A stretch of 64,000 nt of DNA from Isoetes taiwanensis (lineage: Eukaryota > Streptophyta > Lycopodiopsida > Isoetales > Isoetaceae). The translations under genes and the position numbers were made by a program. The notes beneath the pieces were generated by a model. The model worked only from the letters and a program-made list of their open reading frames with translations. It was not told the origin of the DNA and ran no database searches. Of the stretch, positions 46,620-58,300 are shown piece after piece (the stretch's first letter is position 1; every line of letters starts with the position of its first letter). The stretch lies in contig JAJEKV010000005.1 in NCBI GenBank assembly GCA_021234155.1, positions 9,852,572 to 9,916,571 on the forward strand, given 5' to 3'.

Positions 46620-49600
46620 ATTATATGGCGTTAAGTGTCAAATTGTTGACAATCACTTAGTCATTGTGCCTAATTCTTTTCAATTTCAACATTTCAAATT
46701 AAAGCGTGACAACTTAAGCGGCACCTTGAAGAACTTCTTTCCTCCTTTTTGAAAGTTTTCGACATACCTTATTAGCATGATACGCGGAAATCAACTTCGA
46801 CATTTGTTGTTTTCTTCTCTTGCTCAAAACATCTTCGGATCTTTGTCATCTTCTAACAATTCAACCCCGTTCTTTTTTCTTGCTCTCTGCTGCCTTTTCT
46901 TTGTGCGCCGATTTTCCTATAGATTAACAAATTTTCTTGTGCTTAGTTAAGCAAATAACTGCTTGATTATGAAAATAAGCCACGATTCTGCATAACAGGC
47001 ACCAAAAAGCGAGAGTCGATCTGACACCAATAACACCTTCAATTTTGTCATACATGTCTTTGGTCTTGGATGTCCTCTGCATAATCTTGGATATGCCATT
47101 GGACGAAATCCTCTTCTTTCTCTCTTCCGGGTTACGCAATTAATAAAACTTACGAAAATTAAACGTTAATTTTTATTGCCGATAAAGCAATGACACCTTC
47201 AACCCGTCCTCCATGTCTTTGTTCTTGAATGTGTACTGATTCAACACAGGCATCATATGTTGGCTGTGTATCTTTTCTCATTACGCCAGTGGAACAAATC
47301 AATATGAGGGCAAATTCAATGGCCCAAACACTGTGCTTTGATTAGTGAACTCTTTGATTACCATGAATGTATTCATATAGCCAAAGATTGTTACGGAACA
47401 TGGGAACATTTGCGAAACGGTATAAAGGTGTATTCAGCAATTTTGGAGGCCGACCGACCACCTGGTACTTAAATTCTTTGAGATTGCTCTTCAAAATTAT
47501 GCAAGTCTGATGGGGTCTTAGGGATCCAAATCTTGTTCCATTCTTAGAAATGGCCAAAAGGAATCGCCTTCCCATGCAAAAGAAAAGTAGCAGTACGCAT
47601 TACGCCAAATAAGCGGAGCTTTGGAAAATTTGCCCGTAATTGCAAATTCAAGCACCACCGAATTGCTACACATACGAGGATCGGCTGACTTGGACAAACA
47701 ATTGGTCGATCCTCCAAAATTGATAGGATCAACCATTCGGGAGGTTGGGAAAAATGGCGGGAGGAAAAAAGCGGTGTGGTGCCGGGGCGTCCGCGATGAA
47801 GAATCGCCGACACCGATATCAGTTTGCTTTTTTGTACACCACCAATAAAAAGACCCTTTAGCAACCTCATTTGCTCTTTTTGGTCACACCTAGACCTTTG
47901 GCCTACCATTCTCATGGCGTATGAAATTGTTCCATTCGTGCACCGATCAACCTAAGTTGTCCATATCTGATTGTGGAGGTACCAATGGGCTATGTAAAGG
48001 CATTGATAGTGGCAATCCTAATCTATATAGAATTAGGATTGAAAATATCTAACATGTACATAGGCCTTGATTTAAATATGAGATAAATATATTTGCAAGT
48101 AAAAGATCGAGGAGAGGAGGAAACAAGGTTAAAGTGTGTCTAAGGAAGTTAATAGAATGAGAACAAAATAAAGCTTGAGAAGTGAAAGCGTCTTTGGAAT
48201 AAACCAAGGTCATCTATTACTATAAAGTAATAGTTCCTATAAAATGATGCCCTACTGATGGAAGGAAAGAATATTTGCCATGCACATTTATAGTCTTTAA
48301 AGCATTCTTAATGTTCTAATAGATTATGTGATTTTTGAAAATCACGGTGGTGTTCTTATCCAAGCAATAAAAAGAGGCACAAATATGCCAACAAGCTTAA
48401 GGGAGTACCATTAGATTCACTCTTTGGGTGATTACGCTTCCATATTAATATGGTTTTAGGGGCTTTACCCAATATTTGTACTGAGTGGGCTACTTGATTA
48501 CCGATTATTTAATAGTTCCTTTTTTGTTTAATATTTTTGCTTTTCTTACGTTTATGTTTGGTTCTACTTGGATAGAATTTGTTAAGGGATGTACATTGGT
48601 CTAGCGAAGAAACCACGATACCCTTGTTAAGATGTCAAATAGGAGATCCTATAGTTTTATTAAATGCTTAATTTACGAGAAGTTAAATTTGGTATGAGGA
48701 TTTTCTTTAAACCCATTCTCCGTAAGACTATTTATGCGTCAAATTGTTGGACTAAGGACTCAAATTGAGGGAATTTGGTTTATGATTAGTCCAATAAACC
48801 ACCCAAAATTTTTCGTCATTGACCTTTTTTTTTTTTGGTATTATTGCTACTAGCTTGCAAAATGCATCAAGCAAAAGTCTCATGAGGCTCACCAAGAAAC
48901 CTGATCAAAGTGGTGGTGACAAGGATGGACATACCTTTGTGTGATGGGAGTCGGCAAGATGCGTCTGTAGTCTCACGAAGCGGGCTGAACAAGATACATG
49001 CATAGTGCGGAGTTAGAAGAGGATATTTGTGTAGTATGTGGTTCAGTTTGCAAAATGGCGGAAAACTTACACCTTGATGCCAACTTCTTATGAAAAAGAT
49101 GAAAACGATGCATGATATTGAGGATAGAGAACACACTTGCATAACCTTGGAAGATGCCAATGGGTAATGATTTCATATAGGAGAGTCATGTTTTATTTAT
49201 ACAAGTCTCTATGTGAAAATTCTTCCTTTTTCTCACTTCTCACTTAATAGATACCGTTTTGCTAAATGCTTTCTTCCTTAGCGGATTTTTCACTGTATCA
49301 GTTTTACAAACTTCCCTTTGAAGGTTTTGTTCAATATTTCAGTTTTCAACCACCTCGGTATGTTGATTTATGTTATAACGAGGGGCATATAATATTCCAT
49401 ATTCCCATTCATTTAAGTTGCTTAAATGGGTACATGTTGTTTTACACTAGTGAATTTGTATGGGTTAAACTCATCACTTTTGAGGAATAACAAATGAGGG
49501 AGGGCAAATTGACGATTAAGCGAAGAGGCTTAAGCGGGCCTCTTTGGAAAGAATTGTGATTGCTCATAGGACCACATTTTTGCATGCACCTCACACCTTA

Positions 49601-49840
49601 CGAATTATCATTATCATCTGCAAAGTGGTAGCAGTGTTGGTCATTCTCATTTGGCCGTTTATTCTATTCCCGGTCCCCTCACAGTGCGAGATATGCTGTG
49701 AGAGCAAGCCCTTTCATTTGTAGACAATTCACCAAATGTAATATCTGGTTGGAATTTCGTTACTTTGTTGTTTATCCTTCTCTAGGTCATTAATATTGCA
49801 CATAGGTATCCTATGAGGGTAAAAGAGTGGCTAGGCATAT
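46620..49840. other. no supportable gene; weak coding-like pieces on the minus strand
   Basis: A minus-strand frame of 123 codons at 47544-47915, with overlapping frames at 47342-47736, is the longest. It has no domain I know and no conserved frame around it. The rest is AT-rich. Confidence 0.3.
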
Positions 49841-49849
49841 GATTTAAGA

Positions 49850-49897
49850 TTCTCTCTCTCCCCTCCGCCCCCCCCCTCCCCCCCCTCCTTTTTTCCG
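49850..49897 (+). repeat. pure pyrimidine tract
   Basis: About 48 bases are almost only C and T, including runs of nine and eight C. Such tracts can form triplex DNA. It is also a hard place for sequencing. Confidence 0.7.
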
Positions 49898-50349
49898 ACA
49901 AAGGAGACGTAACTTCTTTTGCCCACATCGATTCCGGACATTTAAGAATAAAAATGTCCCCATAAAGAAAAATCAAATCGATCCATGGTTTGAGCACTAC
50001 AATTGTCAAAGTCTTATACTTTGTAAAGAAACATTTCAAAATAGTCATATTATGACACCTTAGTAGTAAGATTTCCAAACTCCCCACTTGAGCACTTTCA
50101 ATACCACCAACCAATAGCGCTGATTTTCCTTAAGCATCCTTATGAATTAGGCCTTGTGATAAATTTCTTGTCTACACATATATAATTGTGTTTCCTTAGA
50201 TTCGATTCTTTTATACCTTTGATATTTTAGTAGACACATACCCAGTTTTTCACAGGTACAGCAGCCGTCAAAATTTTTAAAGGCGGTTGTAGATATACTT
50301 GTGGAAGCCACAGCAAAATCTTGGTTTGGGCATGGAAGCGACCCCAAAC

Positions 50350-51930
50350 CAGCTGACCCCCAAACCCGGCTGACCCAATCCAGGAGCTTGAAGCGAGGTG
50401 GTTCTTTCTTAGATCCCTTTTTTTTTAATATGCGAGTTTTTCTTGAGTGCCGTTGGAGTTGACCGGCGGATTTAGTGGCCCTTTTTGTTTAGTTTCATCT
50501 CCTTCGATGGCAATGCGGGTGGTCTGGAAACATATGACACATTTTGGTATGAGCAGTGATTGATGATAGGCAATCCCGGTCGCCAAAAGGATCAAGGCTT
50601 CAATTGGAATGAAGTGAGAATTAAATTAATTACTTATTATGCTTGTCGGTTGCAAAATCGATGGAATTGCCCAAATTCAAGAATTTGTCTCGGCTTTTCC
50701 ACATATTTGTAGAAGCTGAAAGGAGCCCATAGTCCTATATTCCGTCGGCATCTGAAGGGATAAAGCGGGGAAAAGAGCATAAATAGAAGAATTTGAGACA
50801 AAGGGAAATTTAAGCCCTATTGCGGTTCACAGAAAAATGAAATTATTCGATTCAAAAATCATGATTTTGCATATGCTCAACGATTATTTCACGATTGAGA
50901 GAAAAACTTATCTTGGTATATGGGCTGGCCCACAGTAGGCTTGCTATACAAGAATTATTCCCATGCAAATAAAAGCGGCCATATGCAGTGGCTGAGCCTA
51001 TGACTCTCTGAACCCTTATAATTTTTATTTGTTCTTAGATGATCACCGGCTCTCAAAGTTTATCTCTTTGCCATAGATCTGCTCTCACAAGCGTTTTGCC
51101 ATAGACTGACCATCTTTGCTTTTTGATTGGCCGAAATTAGAGCACGGGGTGGGAGCCAGAAAATGGTCCTGCCTCCTACTTTCGACCTCAACAATCATCA
51201 ACAGAGACAACATTGGATTTGCCGGGCAAACAAATTGATGATTCACCCCAATAAACAATTTACCGGTTAAAAGAAAACCCGAGCAATATCCCGGATGTCG
51301 AGAGGGCAATTCACGAACCTCGGCCTCCAGCGCGGCAATCAACTCCCTTGCCGCCGATACAAACACAAACAATCCGATTACTTATGCAAAGGGGGCCAAT
51401 TTTTTTTCCGGAACCGTCTACGGGTCGGTATGGCCTTCTTTTCTGTTGCCTCGGATTTTTGGCTACTATCCGGCTATTCGGATACACTGCATCAAACAAA
51501 CTCGGCACAGATCCGAATTCAAAACGGCGCACGCTTGATATCCTTTGTGTGTTAAGTTATGTCGACTCTCTCATTCCTTTTTTCTTCTTCCGCGTCCCAA
51601 TGCTTATTCAACACAATGTGTCAATTATTACTCTACCAAATGTTCATGTGGCATGACTATAATTCAAGCATTGATTTTGTTAATTGATTTACTTGACAAA
51701 CCACCTATATGATTAGCGGATAGACAACATAAAGTCACTTGACATGGGTTCTTTACATTCCATTTACAACTACTAAAGATTTTCTTATATATTTGCCCTT
51801 ATGGCCTTGACAACTTATGTTCTAGAACTTACAATCCTTTTGTATTATGCTTAATTGATAGTTTTAACTTATTCTACCTATAACATCTCTAGCAATCACG
51901 TATTTGAATCTAGTGCTATATCAAGCTGCA
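50350..51930. other. no supportable gene
   Basis: A minus-strand frame at 51085-51372 (95 codons, with ARELIAALEAEVRELPSRH) looks coding for a short way, followed upstream by broken frames to about 51560. I do not recognise it. The rest shows nothing. Confidence 0.3.
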
Positions 51931-51932
51931 AA

Positions 51933-52068
51933 TATTTGGAGGTCCACTAATTGGACAATGTTTTGACTCCAACATGGAGTATATGCAAAATAACAACTCA
52001 TATTTGGAAGTCCACTAATTGGACAATGTTTTGACTCCAACATGGAGTATATGCAAAATAACAACTCA
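51933..52068 (+). repeat. 68-bp tandem duplication
   Basis: TATTTGGA.GTCCACTAATT starts at 51933 and 52001. The two 68-bp units differ at one base by eye, so the duplication is recent. Confidence 0.9.
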
Positions 52069-52960
52069 TTGTTGAGACTAGAGAATTATTTTCATTAGAA
52101 TTGTTTTTATTATTTTTGCTAGATTCATATGCATGCTCTTAGGTTGCATCCCCCATAGTCTACTCTTGCAATGCTAACACACATCACTAGGACCTCATAT
52201 TATAGAAGCTTGACAAGTCTCCGCATTTTGGGGCATAAATAGAGTTACAGGTCTCTGAGGTGAGATTGTTATATTTTACAACTGACCTTATAAGATGGGT
52301 GTTATATCCACTTACGTCACAAAATAGTGGCTTAGAAGACAACAAGAGGATTAAAGAATATTTGAAGGATTAAATTATTTGATTACTTTACAAAATAAGA
52401 GCCTACAATTGATGAGCAATGTTGCAAATAACAAGCAACACCCTTCAACAACTATGGTAAAGGAGACCAAAGATGGGGACAGAGTCATCAAGTATTGTGG
52501 TATCGCTTGAAAGACAGCAACAGGCCTATATTCTCTGCTCAAGGCAACAAGGCATTCCTTCGCATCAATAATCTTTGCACAAAACATTGCAAGAGCCTTT
52601 ACAATTCTAATTGTAAGATAAATTGAGAGTAAATTGCTAATTAACACTTGAATACTCCATGGAGCAATCAAGTGAGACAAATCAAGCTAATGTTCTATAA
52701 ATAACAAACATTCATGCCGAAAACTAGAGTTTTGGTTATATCGAATTCCAGTTTTTATCTCCCCTGGCATACAGAAGAGTCAATAAACACAAAATATCGA
52801 ATACAAGATTCTTGTCACCTACACGACAATTACAATAGTGTGTAATTGTGCACGCGTCAATGGGTCTTCTAATGGGCAACCCATTGATGCGTGACATGAC
52901 ATGTCAATTGATGCGTGACATGACATGTCATGTTTATGTATGTATGATATGGAGCCCAAA

Positions 52961-53080
52961 AAGATGTTTTATAAAGATGTGACAGTCAGAAAGAAGACTG
53001 CCATGGAAAAAGGGCCTGAAAAAATGTTTTATAAAGATGTGATAGTCAGAAAGAAGACTGCTGTGGAAAAAGGGCCTGAA
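52961..53080 (+). repeat. 60-bp tandem duplication, private to copy 2
   Basis: Two exact-length 60-bp units contain TTTTATAAAGATGTGA.AGTC and GTGGAAAAAGGGCCTGA-type ends, with only a few differences. Copy 1 has one shortened unit near 25458-25500. Confidence 0.85.
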
Positions 53081-53322
53081 ATACATATTTGACGAATGTT
53101 TGCCTTCTAGAAAAATTTAAATTTGTAGCTCTTGTGATTTGGATGGGATCTGCAGTGAGCTTCTCAAATTGGGCGGGCCCCAATGAGTCTTGCGGTTCTC
53201 ACGGCACTCTTCAGCGGGCATTGCAAGAAGGCTTCCCCCCGCCTTTGGACTACCCCCGGTAGAGTTGTGCCCATATACAAAGCGGGGGACCCCCGCGGCC
53301 CGACCAACTATCATTTACCATT

Positions 53323-53535
53323 ATGGTCGATTACATCTTTGCCAAGTTGTTTGTAGGGATTCTTGAAGCCGGCCCGACACTTTGGAAGGCGGAAGGATGG
53401 AGAAGTCTGCGGGCTCTCAGCGGTGACTTCGCCCAGGCATTCTACTATTGGCCATATCTTCACTCTGCGAACCTCATAGAGGATAGCGGAATCAACGCCC
53501 GAGGAACTGTCTTTGTTGCTTTATGGATTTCATAA
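53323..53535 (+). pseudogene. LINE reverse-transcriptase N-terminal part
   Basis: VDYIFAKLFVGILEAGP is the LINE pattern leading into the fingers of the enzyme. The frame shifts before motif A (FMDFIKAFD at 53520-53546). Confidence 0.6.
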
Positions 53536-53769
53536 AGGCTTTTGACCGGTGCCTCGGGATAAGTTGTGGGAACCCGATTGAGGCGGTAGGGGACCCCGTC
53601 GACTGAGAATGCTATATCACCAGGACTATCACGAGGCTTGCTTTCAAATTGCGTCTCACACTGCTCCGGAGGAGCCCGTTGTTAGTAACATTAGAGATGC
53701 GCGGTACGCCCTCTGTATCCCCGGCAGCTCTTACGGCTTGTACATTGACGGCTAGAAGAATGGCTAAAT

Positions 53770-54066
53770 TTGAAACTGCGGGGAGGGCTGATTGATGCAC
53801 CACGCATAATCCGGCAACTCATATATGCGGATGATGTTGACTGCTTCGCATATACGAGGACGCCGCTAGCGCCACACGGATGCTTTGGACACTACGCCAA
53901 TTCCTTTGGCATGAGAGTTAACAGCCCGAAACTGAGAATGTGGCCCCAGAAATTCCCATCATCCGGCACCCACTTCCCTCATTCAACACGAGGTGTAGTG
54001 GAGGTGGCTCGATCTTATAAGTATTTGAGCATTGAGTTTTCTTGCCTTGGCAGGATGCATCCGTGA
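53770..54066 (+). pseudogene. LINE reverse-transcriptase palm with YADDVD
   Basis: The open frame contains QLIYADDVDCFAYT, in which YADD is the metal-binding catalytic motif, followed by FGMRVNSPKLRMWP, the usual segment after motif C. It belongs to the same broken ORF as 53323-53535 and 54304-54672. Confidence 0.7.
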
Positions 54067-54303
54067 GATTCACAGTCTCACTTTGCAATTTTGCGACCAC
54101 ATATGCAATAAAACAACGGTCACAAAGCGGTTTGTATGCATAATGGGGGTCACCGAGCACACTTGTTGAGAGCCTTGGTTGAGCGATCCTCCTACATGGG
54201 GCCTTTGAGAGATTAATGAGGGGCAGTGATATACTCTGCAGGAAGAATCGAAGCGTCAGAGGCGCTGCGGCAGGAGTGAAATCCACGGTCCCATGTCGAG
54301 ATC

Positions 54304-54672
54304 TTGCTCCGAGAGCAGGCTTCCCTTCCATTACGAGCTGCGGTAGAGCGTCACATTATTTACTTCGAGGAGAAGGTGGTGGCTATGGATGAAGCCCGGC
54401 TGCCCAACCTTGCTTTGGCGATGGCGATGGGCCGCAAGCAAGCCAGTGGTTCTCAGCGATGGAATGTGCGAGCACACGAGATGTGGACGAGTGCATACAC
54501 AGAAGAAACCTTGGCCCGATTTGAAGCGATCTTGGATGCTTGCTTCATGGCCAAGCTTTGGGATCACGAGGAGGCCACATCACGTATCAAGGTAGCAAAT
54601 TGCTCGGCAATGAGGTTAATCCCATGCTCACCGAGGGGCCCACACACTACTGCGCACCACCTACCCACGTAG
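54304..54672 (+). pseudogene. LINE ORF C-terminal region
   Basis: This 122-codon frame lies downstream of the reverse transcriptase in the same element. It has a hydrophobic, Ala/Leu-rich helix (LALAMAMGRKQ) and CFMAKLWDHEE, and it resembles the thumb or C-terminal part of LINE proteins only by position. The function is not visible. Confidence 0.4.
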
Positions 54673-55039
54673 CCTTGAGGGTGCTTCCCGTTCATGAGGT
54701 CACACCACCTCGCATTGAGACATGGAGATGGATTGAGGGCAGCGGGAGGGAGCCAGTCTGTCGATCTTTGTCAACTGGTGCCATTGAGGATGAAAGTCAA
54801 GCCTCCCGGGCTTTATCCAGTACGAAGCGTATCCGGACTCGATATGCTCGGTTAGTTGTGCCCCATCGAGGCCTGCGCCAGGCCTCACGAGCCGCGACCT
54901 CTGTAGGCTTGTTGGGATAAATCTGCTCCGGGAGGTAATGGATCTAGCGAGATTTCGATTATGCCCCACGGCCCGGGCAGTAGCCTCGGGCTGTGCTTGT
55001 GATTATGTATATAATGCATTATGTAGAAAAGCATCATAT

Positions 55040-55100
55040 TGCTACTAAGGTTTTCCCAAGAAAACCCTTGGGCGGGGTTTTAATCTAGTAGTAATGCGCT
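55040..55100 (+). other. structured LINE 3' end (predicted RNA stem-loop)
   Basis: ATTGCTACTA at the left pairs with TAGTAGTAAT at the right. Inside, GGTTTTC can pair with GAAAACC, or alternatively AAAACCC with GGGGTTTT; the two inner stems share the AAAACC strand and exclude each other. The same layout is seen at 5081-5140 and in the foldback arms. Confidence 0.65.
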
Positions 55101-55301
55101 TTCTTTGCTTTCTCGCACTTTTTGTACTTGGAGTCCACATTAGGCGATTGTTCTCAGGTGAACTGATAAAATAAGTATTCTATTCTATTCTTTCTGATAT
55201 CTATGATATAAATTCCAAAAATTGGTTCTCTGTACATTGTGTTGCTCTTGCAATTTTGTCATGCATGCCATAGCCAAGAAAAATTATCTCTTGCAATTTG
55301 G

Positions 55302-58300
55302 TCATACATGCTCCGAGATAAGAGGGCCTCTTATCTCGGAGAGGGTATGCAAAATTTCCCGCATACTTGGTCTGTTGACAGGCTCCCCACTGGTGCATAG
55401 CAGGGCTAACTTCAGTAGAATCACCAGTTCTTCTTGTGTAGACTCATGGGCTATAACAGGATCGAGGATCTCATATACAGTCTGTGTTTGTTCCAGAGTA
55501 ATCTTTACCCATCTCACTATATCAATGTCTTCTGGAAAACTAGGATCAGCAGGGAATTTGCCTGTGAGGAGTTCAAGAAGTACTACCCCATATGCGTAAA
55601 CATCAATTTTCTCGTTCACTTTCATTGTATAGCAGATCTCTGTCAACAAAAAATTATTCTTCGTTAGCATGGACAAGATAAAAGTGCGAGATAGTTGAGA
55701 AATTTTACCTGGAGCAATATATCCAAAAGTGCCAACAATGTCTGACATAGATAAACCATTCTTGTCAATCAGCTTTGCTATGCCAAAATCAGCTATGTGT
55801 GGTACCATATCAGAGTCCAAGAGAATGTTGCTGGATTTGATGTCTCTATGAACAACCTGGGGTCTGGCATCATGGTGCAAGTATGCCAGTCCCTGAGCAG
55901 TACCCAATGCAATCTTGCATCTGCTGTTCCAATCAAGAATCCGATTATTTGTAGGGTGCAGAGCATCTTTTAGGTTTCCTCCTTCAAGGTAATCAAGCAC
56001 AATGTAACCATTTTGTTCTCTGGTCATGAATCCAATAATCTTAACTAGATTTCTATGCTTCATCTTGCTTAGAATCTCTACCTCCCTCTTAAATGTTATT
56101 GCCACTGGCTTTCTTGATAGCAGCAATTTTTTTACTGCAAGAACCCGTCCAGAACTTGTAGTTACTTTATGCACAACACTGTAACCACCTTTTCCAACAA
56201 TATTGTGCTCTGTCAGGCTCTGGGTTGCTTCCAGTACTTCTTTTACTGACAAATATCTACTATCTACGAAAAGACGAATGGATTTTTGCCGTTTACGAGA
56301 TGCTAAAACAAGTCCAAGGACTCCAAAACAGAATGCCACTGCTCCAAGGACAACCCCAGCGATGGCACCAAAACTGATTCTGATGCCCTTTTTAGTTTCC
56401 TTAGCATTATCTGCATTGCAAGATACATTTGAAATGCAGAGTCCTGGGTTCCCCATAAATGATTCTGGGTAACATTCTGAGAAGTTTTTCCATGATTGAG
56501 GAACACTTCCTGTCAGTTCATTGAATGACACATTGACAGATATCAGAGACCGCATATCAGATAAACTTTCAGGAATAGCACCACCTAATTTGTTATGTGA
56601 TAGATCCATTTTCTCAAGCATATTCAGGGAACTTAGCTCTGCTGGTATACTGCCATCGAGCTCATTTAAGCTTAGGTTCAACATCATGCTTAGTTGGCCT
56701 AGCTTCCCAAACTCAGCAGGTATGTGGCCTTGTAATTTGTTTCTTCCCAATCTTAGCTCACGAAGTCTCTGAAACGAAGAAATAAAAAGGGGGATTTCTC
56801 CTTCCAGACTATTCCCTTCTAGATTCAACTGCTCCAAGGAACTCAGATTTTGTATTTGAGACGGGATATTTCCTTCAAAAAAGTTGATGCTAAGATCTAG
56901 AGAAGTTATATTTTTGCAGTAAGCAATTTCTGCTGGAATAGAACCATTCAGCTTGTTATCAGAAAAGTCAAGGATTACCAAATTGGAAAGACTGCCCAAG
57001 CTACTTGGAATAGGTCCATAAAGCAAGTTGTTTTTAAGCTTTAAATGGCTCAAGTTCCAGCATAACCCAAGATCCCATGGAATATGACCTTCTAGTTTAT
57101 TAAATGACAAATCTAGTAAATATAGACTTTTAGATGAGTTAAAGCCTACAGGAATGGCGCCATTTAGAAGGTTATTTGCCAGTTGCAAACGCTGCATGCT
57201 TTTGCACCCTGCTATGTCTTCTGGGATGGTACCTGATAGCTGATTTTTTTCCATGTCCAGATTCAAGAGATGTCCAGAAGCGCATAGAAATGAAGGAATC
57301 TTTCCTGTCAAACTGTTGTTATTAAAGTCAACCAGAGAGAAATTATTCAGCTTGCCTAATTCCTGAGGAATATCACCTTGCAGATTGTTGTTGTCAAGAT
57401 ACAGTTCCTTCAAATGTGTGAGATTGCAGAACTGTGTGGGTATGGAGCCATTGAGCTTGTTAAAGCGCAGGTTCATCACAATGATGTTACTTAAATTTCC
57501 AATATCTCCATGAATAGGACCTGTAAAAGCATTCTGATCTAATCTCAACTTTTTAAGGCTTGCTAACCTACCTAACTCCCTAGGAATGCCACCACTGAGC
57601 TGATTTTCCTGAAGAAGCAGAAGAACTAAACTTCTGGCATTCGAAATCTCCGACGGGATATTGCCACTCAAGTTATTAGAATAAAGGGATAACCAGTCAA
57701 TTTGAGACAATAATCCTATAGCAAAAGGGATATTTCCTGTAAGTGTGTTGTTTGCTAGGGACAACTGTTGAAGCTGGCTGCAATTTCCCAATTCAGAGGG
57801 TATTGAACCATTCAACCCATTGGAAGACAGATCAAGCTGTAAGAGAGAAGTGCAATTACCAAGTTCTGAAGGAATGCCACCTTGTAGCAGGTTATCAGAC
57901 AAATAGAGTATTTGCAAATTTTGAAGCTCACCAAGTGATGCTGGAATATTGGAAGAGAATGAGTTATGATTAAGATAAAGTATTTCCAGTGCGCCGCAGC
58001 TCCCGAGTTGTGGAGGTATTGGTCCAGTGAGGTTGTTATAGTCCAATGCCAAATACGTTAAATATGCAAGCTCATGTGGGAAGTCAATCTGACCAGATAG
58101 GTTATTATAACCTAGATCCAAGTTCCGAAGCTCTTTCAGCTTAAATATCTCAGATGGAATGCCTTCAAACAGATTGTTGAGACGAAGAGACAAATATGTG
58201 AGGTGGTACAATCTTCCAATCCCTTGATGAATTGGCCCTGTCAGCAAGTTGAAGCCTAAATCAAGATATTCAAGTTTAGTGCAATTTTCAATTTCTGGTG

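Larger units (their letters stand above)
53130..55200 (+). mobile_element. 5'-truncated LINE inserted in copy 2
   Basis: The insert separates sequences that adjoin in copy 1 near 25560. The reverse transcriptase starts almost at once and the endonuclease is missing, as in typical 5' truncation. Motifs are VDYIFAKLF near 53322, FMDFIKAFD at 53520-53546, GLYIDG near 53736-53753, and YADDVD at 53824-53841. A C-terminal region of the second ORF continues to about 54672 (EARLPNLALAMAMGRKQ, then ILDACFMAKLWDHEE). The structured 3' end is at 55040-55100. The tail is a short ATTCT repeat near 55170-55186. Several frameshifts make it inactive. No clear target-site duplication is visible; about 12 bp of copy-1 sequence is missing at the junction. 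Confidence 0.8.

Noticed and set aside
56203-56472. Plus-strand open frame inside the kinase gene
   Set aside because: Antisense of the membrane and juxtamembrane coding region; no independent signal.
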